64,000 nucleotides of DNA from Larkinella arboricola (lineage in GTDB: Bacteria > Bacteroidota > Bacteroidia > Cytophagales > Spirosomataceae). Below are positions 1 to 10,000 of the stretch, in pieces; the first letter of the stretch is position 1; each line of letters starts with the position of its first letter. The notes below the pieces were generated by a model. The model did no database searches. It was given only the letters and a program-made list of their open reading frames with translations, and was not told where the DNA came from. The translations under genes were made by a program, and so were the position numbers. The stretch lies in contig NZ_QLMC01000009.1 of NCBI RefSeq assembly GCF_003259745.1, positions 53,031-117,030 of the forward strand, in the 5' to 3' direction.

Positions 1-1835
1 CTACGGTGGCCGGCAACGGGGTGAGGGGCTTTAGTGGCGACGGCGGAGTGGCCATCAGCGCCCGGCTAAACTTTCCCACCGGCATTGAGGTGGACAGCCA
101 GGGCAATCTTTACATTGCCGATAAGGGAAATCATCGGATCCGTAAAGTAACCCCAAACGGCATCATTACCACCGTAGCCGGTACGGGCACCGCCGGTTTT
201 AGTGGCGAAAGCAAACTGGCGACGAGTGCCGAGCTTAACAACCCGGATGATCTGACCGTCGATGGCAAAGGCAATCTCTATATTGTCGATCAGAATAATA
301 ACCGTATCCGTAAGGTAAACTCAAATGGCATCATTACCACGGTGGCCGGCACGGGTACGGCCGGTTTTAGCGGGGATGGGGGGCTGGCCATCCAGGCTCA
401 GCTGTTCGAGCCGGAGGCCGTTGCTGTGGATGCGGCCGGGAATCTGTTCATTGCCGACGCCATTAACTTCCGCATCCGCAAGGTGTCCACCAGTGGCATC
501 ATCACCACTGTAGCCGGTGGGGGCCAGGGCGAAGATGGCAGCTTAGCCACCCAGGCCAGCCTGTACATTCCCACCGATGTGGCCCTGGACGCTGCGGGCA
601 ACCTGTTTATCGCTCAGTCAGACATTCACACCATCCGGGTAGTGGCCCCGGATGGAATCCTCCGTACCGTCGCGGGCATCGAGCATGGGGAAGACTTTAG
701 GGGGGATGGCGGACCGGCCATCTATGCCCGGTTAAACTTTCCTGAGGGTATTGCCCTGGATGGGAAAGGGAATCTCTATATTGCCGATGAAGCCAATCAC
801 CGTATCCGTAAGGTAACTGCCGTGACCGCACCGGTGGGGATGTTGAGCTTTAGTTTGATGAATGCCGATACGGATCAGGAGATCAAAGTGCTGGTTGCCG
901 GAGAAACGCTGAATCTGGCTACGCTGCCCACGGGAAATTTGAATATTCGTGCCAATACACGGCCACCTGTGGCGGGCTCAGTACTTATGCAGATAAGTGG
1001 ACCTCAGAACCGAAAGGTGATCGAGAGCGAAGCACCGTATGCCTTGTTTGGCGACGAGCAGGGTAACTACAAACCCTGGACACCTTCGGTGGGCCGCTAT
1101 AGCCTGACCGCTACGCCCTATACAGGTAAGGCGGGCACGGGCACCATAGGCGCTCCGCTCAACCTGAGCTTTACGGTCATCGATCAACCTATGATCCTGA
1201 GTTTTAGCCTGATTAACGCCGATACGGACCAGCCGATTCAGGAACTGGCAACCTATGGTGATGCCGTGTTCCTCAATGAGCTTTCCACGCGGAATCTGAA
1301 CATCCGGGTCAACACCAGTCGGACCGGTGTGGGTTCGGTAGTCTTGCAATTAAGCGGTAAGCAAAACCGGAAGGTGACCGAAACCGAGGCACCCTATGCC
1401 TTATTTGGCGACAAGAATGGTAACTACAACGCCTGGACCCCGGCTCTGGGAAACTATAGCCTGACGGCCACGCCTTACGAGGGAGCAGCAGGGACTGGAC
1501 GGATGGGTACCCCGCTTACGGTATTGTTTGAGGTCGTTGACCCGACACTCGGTGCCCGCTTACCGGCAGGAGACGAATCTTTAGAGGCAGAAATACCGGT
1601 GAACGCTTATCCCAACCCCTTTCGGGACTCCTTTATCCTGAAGCTGGGAAAGAAAGCCCCAGGCCCGGTTCGCGTTAGGCTCTACGACGGGGCTGGCCGC
1701 AAGGTTTATGAGCAAAACGAAGCCGAATCGCAGCAACAAATCTGGCCGGGGTCGAGTCTGGCGCCGGGTATGTACCTGTTACAGGTCGGAGAAGGCGCCA
1801 GTATTCAGCGCCGAAAACTGCTGAAGGTCCCCTAA
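1..1835 (+). CDS. Secreted NHL-repeat protein with T9SS sorting domain (5' end outside window)
   Basis: The reading frame is open from the window edge and the first residues are already inside a repeat, so the start and signal peptide lie upstream; the GTG near position 6 is internal. About 275 residues form NHL-type beta-propeller repeats with the recurring pattern AGTGTAGFSGDGG, then VDxxGNLYIAD, then NxRIRKV. Two tandem copies of an approximately 117-residue beta domain follow, each beginning LSFSLxNADTDQ (visible residues about 279 and 396) and sharing EAPYALFGD and YSLTATPY. The last 80 residues (NAYPNPF, then GMYLLQV) are a type A T9SS C-terminal sorting domain, so the protein is probably exported by type IX secretion and attached to or released from the cell surface. 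Its ligand is unknown. Propeller proteins of this type are usually binding or adhesion modules, not enzymes. Confidence 0.85.
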   Translation, partial: TVAGNGVRGFSGDGGVAISARLNFPTGIEVDSQGNLYIADKGNHRIRKVTPNGIITTVAGTGTAGFSGESKLATSAELNNPDDLTVDGKGNLYIVDQNNNRIRKVNSNGIITTVAGTGTAGFSGDGGLAIQAQLFEPEAVAVDAAGNLFIADAINFRIRKVSTSGIITTVAGGGQGEDGSLATQASLYIPTDVALDAAGNLFIAQSDIHTIRVVAPDGILRTVAGIEHGEDFRGDGGPAIYARLNFPEGIALDGKGNLYIADEANHRIRKVTAVTAPVGMLSFSLMNADTDQEIKVLVAGETLNLATLPTGNLNIRANTRPPVAGSVLMQISGPQNRKVIESEAPYALFGDEQGNYKPWTPSVGRYSLTATPYTGKAGTGTIGAPLNLSFTVIDQPMILSFSLINADTDQPIQELATYGDAVFLNELSTRNLNIRVNTSRTGVGSVVLQLSGKQNRKVTETEAPYALFGDKNGNYNAWTPALGNYSLTATPYEGAAGTGRMGTPLTVLFEVVDPTLGARLPAGDESLEAEIPVNAYPNPFRDSFILKLGKKAPGPVRVRLYDGAGRKVYEQNEAESQQQIWPGSSLAPGMYLLQVGEGASIQRRKLLKVP

Positions 1836-2008
1836 CCCAATTGCCTTGGCAGTGCAGTTCTTGGAGTAAAGACCGGCTTGGAGCTTTAAAACGGCCATTG
1901 TCCCAAAAACAGAGAAAGTTGACCGATTAGTAGGTAGTCATTGGTTTTCCATTGCTGATTTTGGTCCTCCGAAAACCCGGTTTTCGGGATCATCTTAACC
2001 CAGTCCCA

Positions 2009-2892
2009 ATGGAAGTAGGCAGAGTTGAATCAATCTGGCGGTTCCCCGTCAAGTCGTTTGGCGGTGAGTTGCTACAGGAAGTGCCTGTCTGTAAACAAGG
2101 TATGCTGGGTGACCGGGCCTACGCGCTGATCGACCAACAAACCGGAAATGTAGTAAGCGCCAAAAGCGTCCAGCGATTTCCCGATTTATTACGCTGTCAG
2201 GCGGTATACGTGACCCCGCCCCAACTGGGTCAATCATTACCGCCAGTGCAGATCACCCTGGCGAATGGAACAACCCTGCGTAGTGATGAAACGAACGTTG
2301 ATTCTACCTTATCCGCTTTTTTTAGGCGGGAGGTCACCCTATAACAAACGGCCCCGGACGATTTTACCATCGACCAGTACCATCCGGATCTGGACGGACT
2401 GGACCCGGCCGGGCATCGGAACCGGGTGACTCAGGCAAGGCTGGGGTCGGCGCTATTTGCCGAGATGGGTGTACCTTCTCCCATACCAGTAGGGTCATTT
2501 ATGGATGTGTTTCCGTATTCAGTCATCACGCAGGCTACCCTGGATCAATTAAGCCAGCTCAATCCTTCGGCCCATTTTGACGTACGCCGGTTTCGAATGA
2601 ATCTGGTGCTGCATACATCAGGCACTGGTTTTACTGAAAATGCCTGGGTCGGCAGGGGCCTTTCAATTGGTGATGGCGTTGAACTGAGTGTAACAATGCC
2701 CACGCCCCGGTGTGTGATGGTCACGCTGCCTCAAACTAATCTTCCCCCGGATCTTCAGGTACTCAAGTCACTGGTTCATTACAACCGACTCGACATCATG
2801 GGGCCGGGTTGTTTCCCTGTGCAGGTGTTTATACCAGTCTGGAAGCCGAAGGGCTGATTCGGGTGGGTGATCGGGTAGTGGTTGGTACTTAA
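2009..2892 (+). pseudogene. MOSC-domain protein (YcbX/MOSC_N type), broken by a stop codon and a frameshift
   Basis: The likely start is the ATG at 2009 (MEVGRVESIWRFPVKSF, a typical MOSC N-terminal beta-barrel opening). The frame stops at an in-frame TAA at 2342-2344, and the same frame continues directly with coding sequence (DDFTIDQYHPDLDGLDP, then the MOSC core including RFRMNLVL). Near 2815-2821 the frame is lost. In the +1-shifted frame the expected MOSC C-terminus follows (CAGVYTSLEAEGLIRVGDRV) and ends at the TAA at 2890-2892. The gene thus has one nonsense codon and one indel over about 290 codons. MOSC proteins bind a sulfur- or molybdenum-carrying cofactor through a conserved cysteine and take part in molybdopterin-linked reduction. 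This copy should not give a full protein unless the lesions are sequencing errors. Confidence 0.8.
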
Positions 2893-2979
2893 AAGACGGT
2901 TCTTCTGTTCAGAATCTCTGGTCAGTTTTGTAAGGACCTCAGCTGATCTATTTTTTCATTTTATCAAGTTTTTTACCGT

Positions 2980-5900
2980 ATGCGAGTTCGTCTATTACTA
3001 ACGTTTGTGGGTGTTGTGTTACGGGCATTCGGATTGTATGGACAAACCGGACTCGTGTTGCCCCTCGATAGTCTGGCTCAGCACGGCATACGGCTGGAGA
3101 AAGGCTGGAAGTGGCAGGCCGGTGACAACCCCCACTGGTCGCAGCCGACATTGAACGATAGCGCCTGGCACTCCATTGATCCCACCATCAGCATCCATGA
3201 ATTGCCCCAGGTGCGAAAGGCGGGCGTGAGTTGGTTTCGGCTTCGAGTTTCGTTGCCAGCTCGATTTCCGGCCTCGGCGCTGTCTTTAGCGGTATCACAA
3301 GTGGGTGCTTCAGAGATTTTTTTAGATGGCAAACGCATCGAACGGTATGGGCTTGTCAGTGTCGATCCGGCCGTCGAGCAAACCTACAATCCTCACAACC
3401 GCCCGATTCCGTTACCAGCTCTGTCGGCGGGGCAACATCTGCTGGCGATCCGTTATTCGTTTCTGGAGCAGAACGGGTACCTGAATTACGCCGGTTTCGG
3501 TAATGCCTGCCTGACCGTGTGGTTGCTTCCGTCACCCATGGCCTGGGACCGGTTCCTCTACAGCCACGAAATCTGGAACATACAGAGCATACCGGTCTTC
3601 GGCATTCTGTTGATGCTCTGCATTCTGCACTTCTGTTTTTATTTTCTCTATCCCGCCCGCAAGGTGAACCTGCGTTTTGCCCAATTTCTGTTTTTCTTTT
3701 CCTTCTCCATGCTGGGTGACCCCCTGTATTTCCAGCTGCACGGGGCTGGTGATCAATTCTGGAATGCCTTGCTGTGGTTTCTATTGGTCATTGGCAACAA
3801 TGTCTGTTTGCTACGGGCCATCTACGAACTGCTTGAATATCCTAAGGGACGGGTCTATTACAGGCTTGTCGGACTGGCCCTGTTAGGGTTACCGGCGGTC
3901 TTTTTGAGCTACGACTGGGGATGGTTTTACTGTACCTTCTTTTTGCTCACCGTGGTCTTTGGTGAAACGATTCGCATCAGTATCCGGAGTTTATCTACCA
4001 AAAAAAGGGAAGCCCGTGTAATCATCATAGGACAACTTCTGGTCATTATCTTCTTTGTTGTACAGGGCGTGATTCAGGCCAGTACCGACATTAATTCGCC
4101 CATGCCTCCTCTGTTGGAAGGGCTGTTTCGTGTCTCCTACAGCGCGTCGTTTCTGACGATTCCGATTCTGGTTACCCTGCTGCTGGCGGGTGATTTTGCC
4201 AAAACCAGTCACACGCTGGAAGCGAAACTGGCGGAAGTGCAGGCGCTTTCCGCCCGAACGTTGGTGCAGGAGCAGGAAAAACAGCAATTGCTCGCCAGTC
4301 AGAACCAACTCCTGGAACAGCAGGTCGCCCAGCGTACGGCAGAACTTCGTGCGCAGACCCTGGAACTACAGGTCGCTCAGGAGCAGTTGCGTCAGGCTGA
4401 TGCGCAGAAAACCCGCTTTTTCGATAACCTTACCCATGAGTTTCGAACCCCCTTGACCTTAATTCTGGCCCCGGTTGACCGGCTGCTCGGACACCTTCAG
4501 GACCAGCAGGCCCGCAAAGACCTGCAAACCGTCGAGCGGAATGCCCGCACGTTGCTGGGGCTGATTAATCAATTGCTGGACATCACCAAACTGGAAGCCC
4601 AGACGATGCCTTTAACCGTCTCAGCCGGTGACTTAATTGCGCATACGGAGCGATTATTGGACCAGTTCCGACCTTTAGCGCGGGAGAAGCAAATCCGATT
4701 AACCTTTCAGGCGCAGGAGCTTGCCGGTCAGTGGTGGTACGATGCCGAAAAGTGGCAGAAAATTCTCTTTAATCTTTTATCCAATGCCCTGAAATTTACC
4801 CCCGCCGGTGGGGCCGTAAGCGTGGAGTTAGAACGGATTAGTAGTCAGGAACACACGCAGCAGGTGCAGCTGACCGTCCGCGACACCGGGGTTGGCATTA
4901 GCACGCAGCATCAGCCGCATATCTTTGACCGGTTCTACCAGGCTGACAACTCCTGGACCCGTCATCATGAAGGTTCCGGCATTGGATTGGCGCTGGTGAA
5001 GGAATTAACCGAGCTGATGAACGGGCAGATTGAGGTGAGTAGTCAACCGAGGGACACGACCTTTCGGCTGATCATTCCCCTGCAAGCGGTTGAAACGCCC
5101 GTTGATACCCTGCCAGTTAGCGCCGGAAACGGGCCGGAAAAAGCTCACCTCTCAGCATCTGTCGCAGATGCTGCCAACCAGGAATTAACGATTCAGGATG
5201 AGACCGTACCGCTGGTGTTAGTCGTTGAGGATAATGCTGAATTAAGGGATTTTTTAGCGACCGATCTATCGGCTACCTACCGGGTATTGACGGCTACCAA
5301 TGGGCAGGAGGGATGGGAGACGGCTTGCCGGGAATTGCCGGACCTGGTGCTCTCTGACGTGATGATGCCCTTAATGGATGGCTACACCCTGACGGATCGT
5401 CTAAAAAGTGACCCTTCCACTGACCACATTGCCGTCGTACTCCTGACGGCCCGGTCGGCTTATCAGCATGTCGTGGAAGGATTGCAACGGGGGGCGGACG
5501 AATACCTGCCCAAGCCTTTTCATCTGGAAGAGCTTCGCTTACGGCTCCATAATTTGCTGACTCGTCAGAACCGGTTGAAAGAGCATTACCAGCAGCAGTT
5601 TGCCTCCTTACCAGAGCAAAAGACGGGTCAATCAGCCAATGGGGCCGAGGAGCCGGTTCCGCATCCCTTCCTGGAAAAGATAGATCGTGTGCTGGAGGAG
5701 CACCTGGACAATCCGCAACTGAGCGTTGACTGGCTGGCCGACCACCTGGCCATGAGCCGCAAAACGCTTTACCGCAAAGTGGTCAGCCTGACGCCCTGGA
5801 CGCCCAATGAATTGATTCGGCGGTACCGGCTGCGACGGGGGGCCGACCTGCTGGTACAGGGACATTCGGTTGCCGAGGCCGCTTATCAGGTCGGGTTTGA

Positions 5901-6012
5901 AATTCCGGCTTATTTCGGACAGTGTTTCAAGGAAGTGTATAGGGCAACGCCCAGTGACTATGTAAAAATGATTCAGGCTGCCAGTTCCGGCAGTACTCAG
6001 TTGCCATCCTGA
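2980..6012 (+). CDS. Hybrid two-component sensor kinase / response regulator with AraC output domain
   Basis: A 1010-residue single-protein signalling chain in the inner membrane. A signal peptide (1-21) precedes a periplasmic galactose-binding-like (7TMR-DISM) domain to about residue 190. Seven or so membrane segments (about 203-405) and a coiled coil (about 408-475) follow. The HisKA domain has phospho-acceptor His486 in LTHEFRTPL. The ATPase domain shows N box LLSNALKF, DTGVGIS and GSGIGLALV. The receiver domain has phospho-acceptor Asp793 (LSDVMMPLMDG) and Lys in LPKPF. Residues about 894-1000 form an AraC-type DNA-binding domain. Hybrid systems of this shape normally control carbohydrate uptake genes in Bacteroidota. 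No SusCD pair lies directly beside it, so its target is unknown; the sterol-desaturase gene 73 bp downstream is one possibility. Confidence 0.93.
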   Translation: MRVRLLLTFVGVVLRAFGLYGQTGLVLPLDSLAQHGIRLEKGWKWQAGDNPHWSQPTLNDSAWHSIDPTISIHELPQVRKAGVSWFRLRVSLPARFPASALSLAVSQVGASEIFLDGKRIERYGLVSVDPAVEQTYNPHNRPIPLPALSAGQHLLAIRYSFLEQNGYLNYAGFGNACLTVWLLPSPMAWDRFLYSHEIWNIQSIPVFGILLMLCILHFCFYFLYPARKVNLRFAQFLFFFSFSMLGDPLYFQLHGAGDQFWNALLWFLLVIGNNVCLLRAIYELLEYPKGRVYYRLVGLALLGLPAVFLSYDWGWFYCTFFLLTVVFGETIRISIRSLSTKKREARVIIIGQLLVIIFFVVQGVIQASTDINSPMPPLLEGLFRVSYSASFLTIPILVTLLLAGDFAKTSHTLEAKLAEVQALSARTLVQEQEKQQLLASQNQLLEQQVAQRTAELRAQTLELQVAQEQLRQADAQKTRFFDNLTHEFRTPLTLILAPVDRLLGHLQDQQARKDLQTVERNARTLLGLINQLLDITKLEAQTMPLTVSAGDLIAHTERLLDQFRPLAREKQIRLTFQAQELAGQWWYDAEKWQKILFNLLSNALKFTPAGGAVSVELERISSQEHTQQVQLTVRDTGVGISTQHQPHIFDRFYQADNSWTRHHEGSGIGLALVKELTELMNGQIEVSSQPRDTTFRLIIPLQAVETPVDTLPVSAGNGPEKAHLSASVADAANQELTIQDETVPLVLVVEDNAELRDFLATDLSATYRVLTATNGQEGWETACRELPDLVLSDVMMPLMDGYTLTDRLKSDPSTDHIAVVLLTARSAYQHVVEGLQRGADEYLPKPFHLEELRLRLHNLLTRQNRLKEHYQQQFASLPEQKTGQSANGAEEPVPHPFLEKIDRVLEEHLDNPQLSVDWLADHLAMSRKTLYRKVVSLTPWTPNELIRRYRLRRGADLLVQGHSVAEAAYQVGFEIPAYFGQCFKEVYRATPSDYVKMIQAASSGSTQLPS

Positions 6013-6033
6013 GCGGACGTGGCTCCGCTCAGG
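6008..6033 (+). terminator. Perfect 10-bp hairpin overlapping the sensor-kinase stop codon
   Basis: CCTGAGCGGA (6008-6017) pairs exactly with TCCGCTCAGG (6024-6033) around a 6-nt loop. The TGA stop of the kinase (6010-6012) lies inside the left arm. No T-run follows, so this could be a weak terminator or an mRNA-stabilising stem between the kinase and the downstream gene. Confidence 0.5.
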
Positions 6034-6085
6034 TAATCACTTGCCAACAGTTTATGCTCTTAAACCTTATCCTTTTACCCAGGCT

Positions 6086-6895
6086 ATGACACCCGAACAT
6101 CTGGATCAATTAGGACTTTACCTGCTCATTGGCTTACTGGCTCTTTGTTTCCTTCTGGAAACGTTTTTTCCCTTATTCCGGGAGCGAAAACGCCGAGGGT
6201 GGCATATTCTGAACAATCTGGGTATGCTGGTTGTGGCCATGTTCTCCAACTTTTTGCTGGCTTCCGGCGTCGTTTGGGCGATCACCTGGGCCGACCAGCA
6301 TCAGTTTGGTTTGCTGCGCTGGCTGCCTTTTCCGGCTTCGATGAAACAACTCCCTCCGGTTTTGGACGCTTTTTTAGGCGTAGCCCTCTTCGACTTTCTG
6401 GAGTACTGGGCCCATCGTTTCCGCCACCGAAACGGCTTCTTCTGGCGTTTTCACCGCGTTCATCATGCCGATACTGATCTGGATGCCAGTTCGGCGCAAC
6501 GGGTGCATCCGGGTGAGCTTCTGCTGACGGTTCCTTACCAGGTGGCAGCCGCCTTTCTTTTGGGGTATTCGCTGCTGGCTTTATCCGCTTATTTACTGGT
6601 ATTTACAGGCTTCACCATTATCCAACACGCCAACATCAGGTTGCCTTACCGCCTGGATAAAGCGTTGAGTTATGTTTTCAGCACGCCCAATGTGCATAAG
6701 GTACACCACTCAGCCTATCAGCCCCAGACCGACTCGAATTACGCTGATATCTTTTCGGTTTGGGACCGGCTGTTTGGTACATTTCACTACCCGGACGACA
6801 TTGAATCGATTCAGTATGGCCTGCACGAATATCCCCGCGAAGTCTCCACCTCACTTTGGCACCAGCTAACCATGCCGTTCCGAAACCATAAATAA
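6086..6895 (+). CDS. Sterol desaturase / fatty acid hydroxylase family membrane protein
   Basis: A 269-residue protein. I chose the ATG at 6086 because the frame upstream of it offers only a TTG at 6041. Several hydrophobic segments are interrupted by the histidine clusters that bind the di-iron centre of this superfamily: HRFRH, HRVHH and HKVHH, with a further His in QHANI. Family members use O2 to hydroxylate or desaturate lipids such as sterols, fatty acids, carotenoids or sphingoid bases in the membrane; the substrate here cannot be read from the sequence. The C-terminal region (YADIFSVWDRLFGTF) is strongly conserved in the bacterial branch. It lies downstream of the sensor kinase and is followed by a strong bidirectional terminator. 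Confidence 0.9.
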   Translation: MTPEHLDQLGLYLLIGLLALCFLLETFFPLFRERKRRGWHILNNLGMLVVAMFSNFLLASGVVWAITWADQHQFGLLRWLPFPASMKQLPPVLDAFLGVALFDFLEYWAHRFRHRNGFFWRFHRVHHADTDLDASSAQRVHPGELLLTVPYQVAAAFLLGYSLLALSAYLLVFTGFTIIQHANIRLPYRLDKALSYVFSTPNVHKVHHSAYQPQTDSNYADIFSVWDRLFGTFHYPDDIESIQYGLHEYPREVSTSLWHQLTMPFRNHK

Positions 6896-6944
6896 GGTTT
6901 CAGTGAAAACTAGCGAAGACTGTTTTGCCAGCCATCAGACAGAC

Positions 6945-6981
6945 AATAGTCTTGACCACCATCGAAGCGGTCAAGACTATT
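6945..6981. terminator. Bidirectional terminator between convergent genes
   Basis: AATAGTCTTGACC (6945-6957) and GGTCAAGACTATT (6969-6981) form a perfect 13-bp stem with an 11-nt loop. It sits between the 3' ends of the desaturase-family gene (+) and the FG-GAP gene (-), as expected for a shared terminator. Confidence 0.75.
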
Positions 6982-7022
6982 GATTCATCAATCCTCGTAG
7001 ATTCACGGCCCGGATCGCGCCA

Positions 7023-10000
7023 TCATAGTTTTAGCACCTTTACCGTTTTTCGCTGATTGAGCGTGCTAACCCGGAGTACATAAATTCCGGCCGATGAGCC
7101 TAACCGAACCCAGGTCTGTATGGCATCGCCAGGCCGATTCGGCGATGGTTCGATGGTTTGGCCGCTCAGGGTTGCTCCTGCCGCCGACGCTACCTGTACC
7201 GTAACCGGTTGTTGTCCTACACCCCGGATGGATACTTTTACCCGATCGGTGCTCACCGGATTATCCAATACCGTTACTTCCAGGCCCGCAAATTCATCAA
7301 TCGCCAGCCGGGCGGCTCCTGTACAGTACTGTTTCATGTTAAAACTAAACGAACCGCTCATGACCCCGTTTTGGGAAACACGTAGGGTAAAGTTTCCTTT
7401 GTCCGAGCCGGGATTGGTCACATCGGCCAATAGACCCTGACTATCCAGGAACCGCAGGCAACTAGTCGGATTCTGATTGTTCAGGCCAATGATATTACTA
7501 TAGTCGATTGGCCAGCCGTTTCCTCCTTCAGTTAGAATACGGAAGGAGCCGGTTGAACAGTTCACATCCGTCACGCCAATGATTCGCAAAGGTTGCCCAA
7601 GGGTATGGGCAGGGCTGCCGCAATGGGTCGTATCGGTGACGGGCTGCGTAGGGACGGTATCGGAGGTACAGGAAGCTGCAAAATTAAACGTGGTATGAAT
7701 GGTGTATCCCCCTTGCGTAGCGGTTATCGTCAGCGGTTTGGGATCGGCTCGCAACTCGGCTTCCACCATGCCCGTAGGATTGCTGAGGGATGACCGCTGA
7801 ACACCGGGCGCTACGAATGTAATTTCTCCGCCATTGCCGCCCGTGGTATTGAAGGTAATCTCACCGGTTGCGCAGTTATAGACCGGAGGCAGGAACGTCA
7901 GCGGAGTGCCGGTTGACCCCGTATTGACCGACAGGTTAAATGCCGTACTGGTCAGGCTCCCGCATGAACTGACTACGGTTACCCAATACCGGCCGGCATC
8001 ACCGGGTTGGATGTTTCTCAGCAGCAGGGTGGGTTCGGTCTGACCGGCAACAATCTGCCCATCTTTATACCATTGATAACCATTAGCCGGGCCCGTAACA
8101 CGGACGGTAATCGGCACCGCACTGCCCGGATTAACGGAATAGCCACCTGAAGGCTGCGTGGCAAACTTAATCCCCGTATTTAATAAAAGGGTAAGATTGT
8201 CACTGCCCGAGTTGGACACAATGATATCCGCTCTGCCGTCCTTGTTTACGTCCTGAATGACCACTGCTGTCGGAGACTCTCCGGTTGCAAAATCGACGGG
8301 GGGCGCAAAGGTACCGGCTCCCGTGTTCTGCAGTACTGAAACCGCATTGCCGAACTGGTTGGTTACGGCCAGATCCATCAGACCATCGCCGTTGAGATCG
8401 CCAGCGGCAAGGGCAAACGGGCGGCTGTTTACGTCGATATTGCGGGCGGGCGCAAAACTACCGTTTCCGGTATTGAGAAGAATCGAAACCGTACCCAATA
8501 GGTTCACAACAGCCAGATCGGGTTTGCCATCCCCATTCAGGTCGCTGCTGATTAAAGCGACAGAGGCAGGGCCGGTTTCGTACGAAACCGGTTTGGCAAA
8601 TGTACCATTGCCTGTAGAAAGGATTACCGATACCTGGCCGCTGAAGCTAAAGCTGTTGGCATTGGCCACGGCTATATCCAGTAGCCCATCGCCGTTGAAA
8701 TCGCCCAGATCGACTGACTGAGGCTGTTGTCCCACCGTTAGTGTCAGCGAAGTGCCAAACGTTCCGCTGCCCGTACCGGGATAAATTGTAAGCAGACTGT
8801 CGCTGAAACTGGTTACGGCTACATCCGCTTTTCCATCGCCCGTGATGTCGCCAATGGCCAGTGAGGACGGGATTACGCCAACGGCAAGCGTGGTGGCCGA
8901 AGGAAACGTACCCTGGCCGGAATTGAGGAGTATTGAAACGGCATTGGTCGTCTCACTGGTCAGGACCAGATCCGGTTTGCCGTCGCCATTCAGGTCGCCA
9001 GCAGCCACCGTGTTGGGTACACTGGCAACAGGGTAGGTCGTAGCCGGGCCAAAGTTGCCGTTATCGGTGCCGAACTGTACCGACACACTATTGGCTGTTA
9101 TATTAGCCGTCGCCAGATCGGGTTTACCATCCCCGTTCAGGTCGGCACTAGCCAGCCAGAAAGGAGTATTTCCAGCCGGAGGGGATGAAAAAAGGCCATT
9201 CCCGGAATTAAGCAGGATCACTACCTTATTGCCATTATAATCCCCGGATGCCAGATCGGGTTTCCCATCATTATTAAAATCACCTGCCGTAATTCCGATC
9301 GGCGTTCTCCCTGCGGGGTAACTAACGGGGGCATTAAAACCACCCGCCCCATTGTTTAAGAGGACGGCAAGATCACCTTCGAACGGACTGGTGGATGTGG
9401 ATGCCACCAGGTCAGGCCGGCCATCGGCGTTGAGGTCGGCAATAGTGGATCGCCAGGGCAGATTGCCGATCGTGAAAATCGCTGAGGTGCCCATGTTGCC
9501 GCTTCCGGTATTGAGAAACACCTCGACCTGCCCTTTCGGATTTTCACCTATTTGCCTATCCGTAACCGCAAGGTCTGGTTTACCGTCGCCATTAAAATCG
9601 GCTATTTCGATCGAGGCAGGCAGGCCGTTTAGGGCGTAACTGGCTGAGGGCGTAAAAGTTCCTGTGCCAGTACCCATCAGAACGACCACTTTCTGAGCCG
9701 CTTCAGTATAGGTAACCACCGCCAGATCCGACTTCCCGTCTCCATTCAGGTCGGCTACTTTGGGTATGATAGGACCATCACCCACTGATAGGGTTGAGGT
9801 AGTAAACGTGCCATTGCCCGTATTCTCCAGGACGGCGAGGCTTCCGGTACTGGTCTCATTGACGCCCACTGCCACCAGCAGTTCGGGTTTTCCGTCGCCG
9901 TTGAGGTCACCGGCAGCCATTCCTGCTAATCCGTACGCAGGGGCGTTGATTGGATAAGGCTGGGGAGTGCTTAAACTACCGTCACCCTGGTTAAGAAAGA

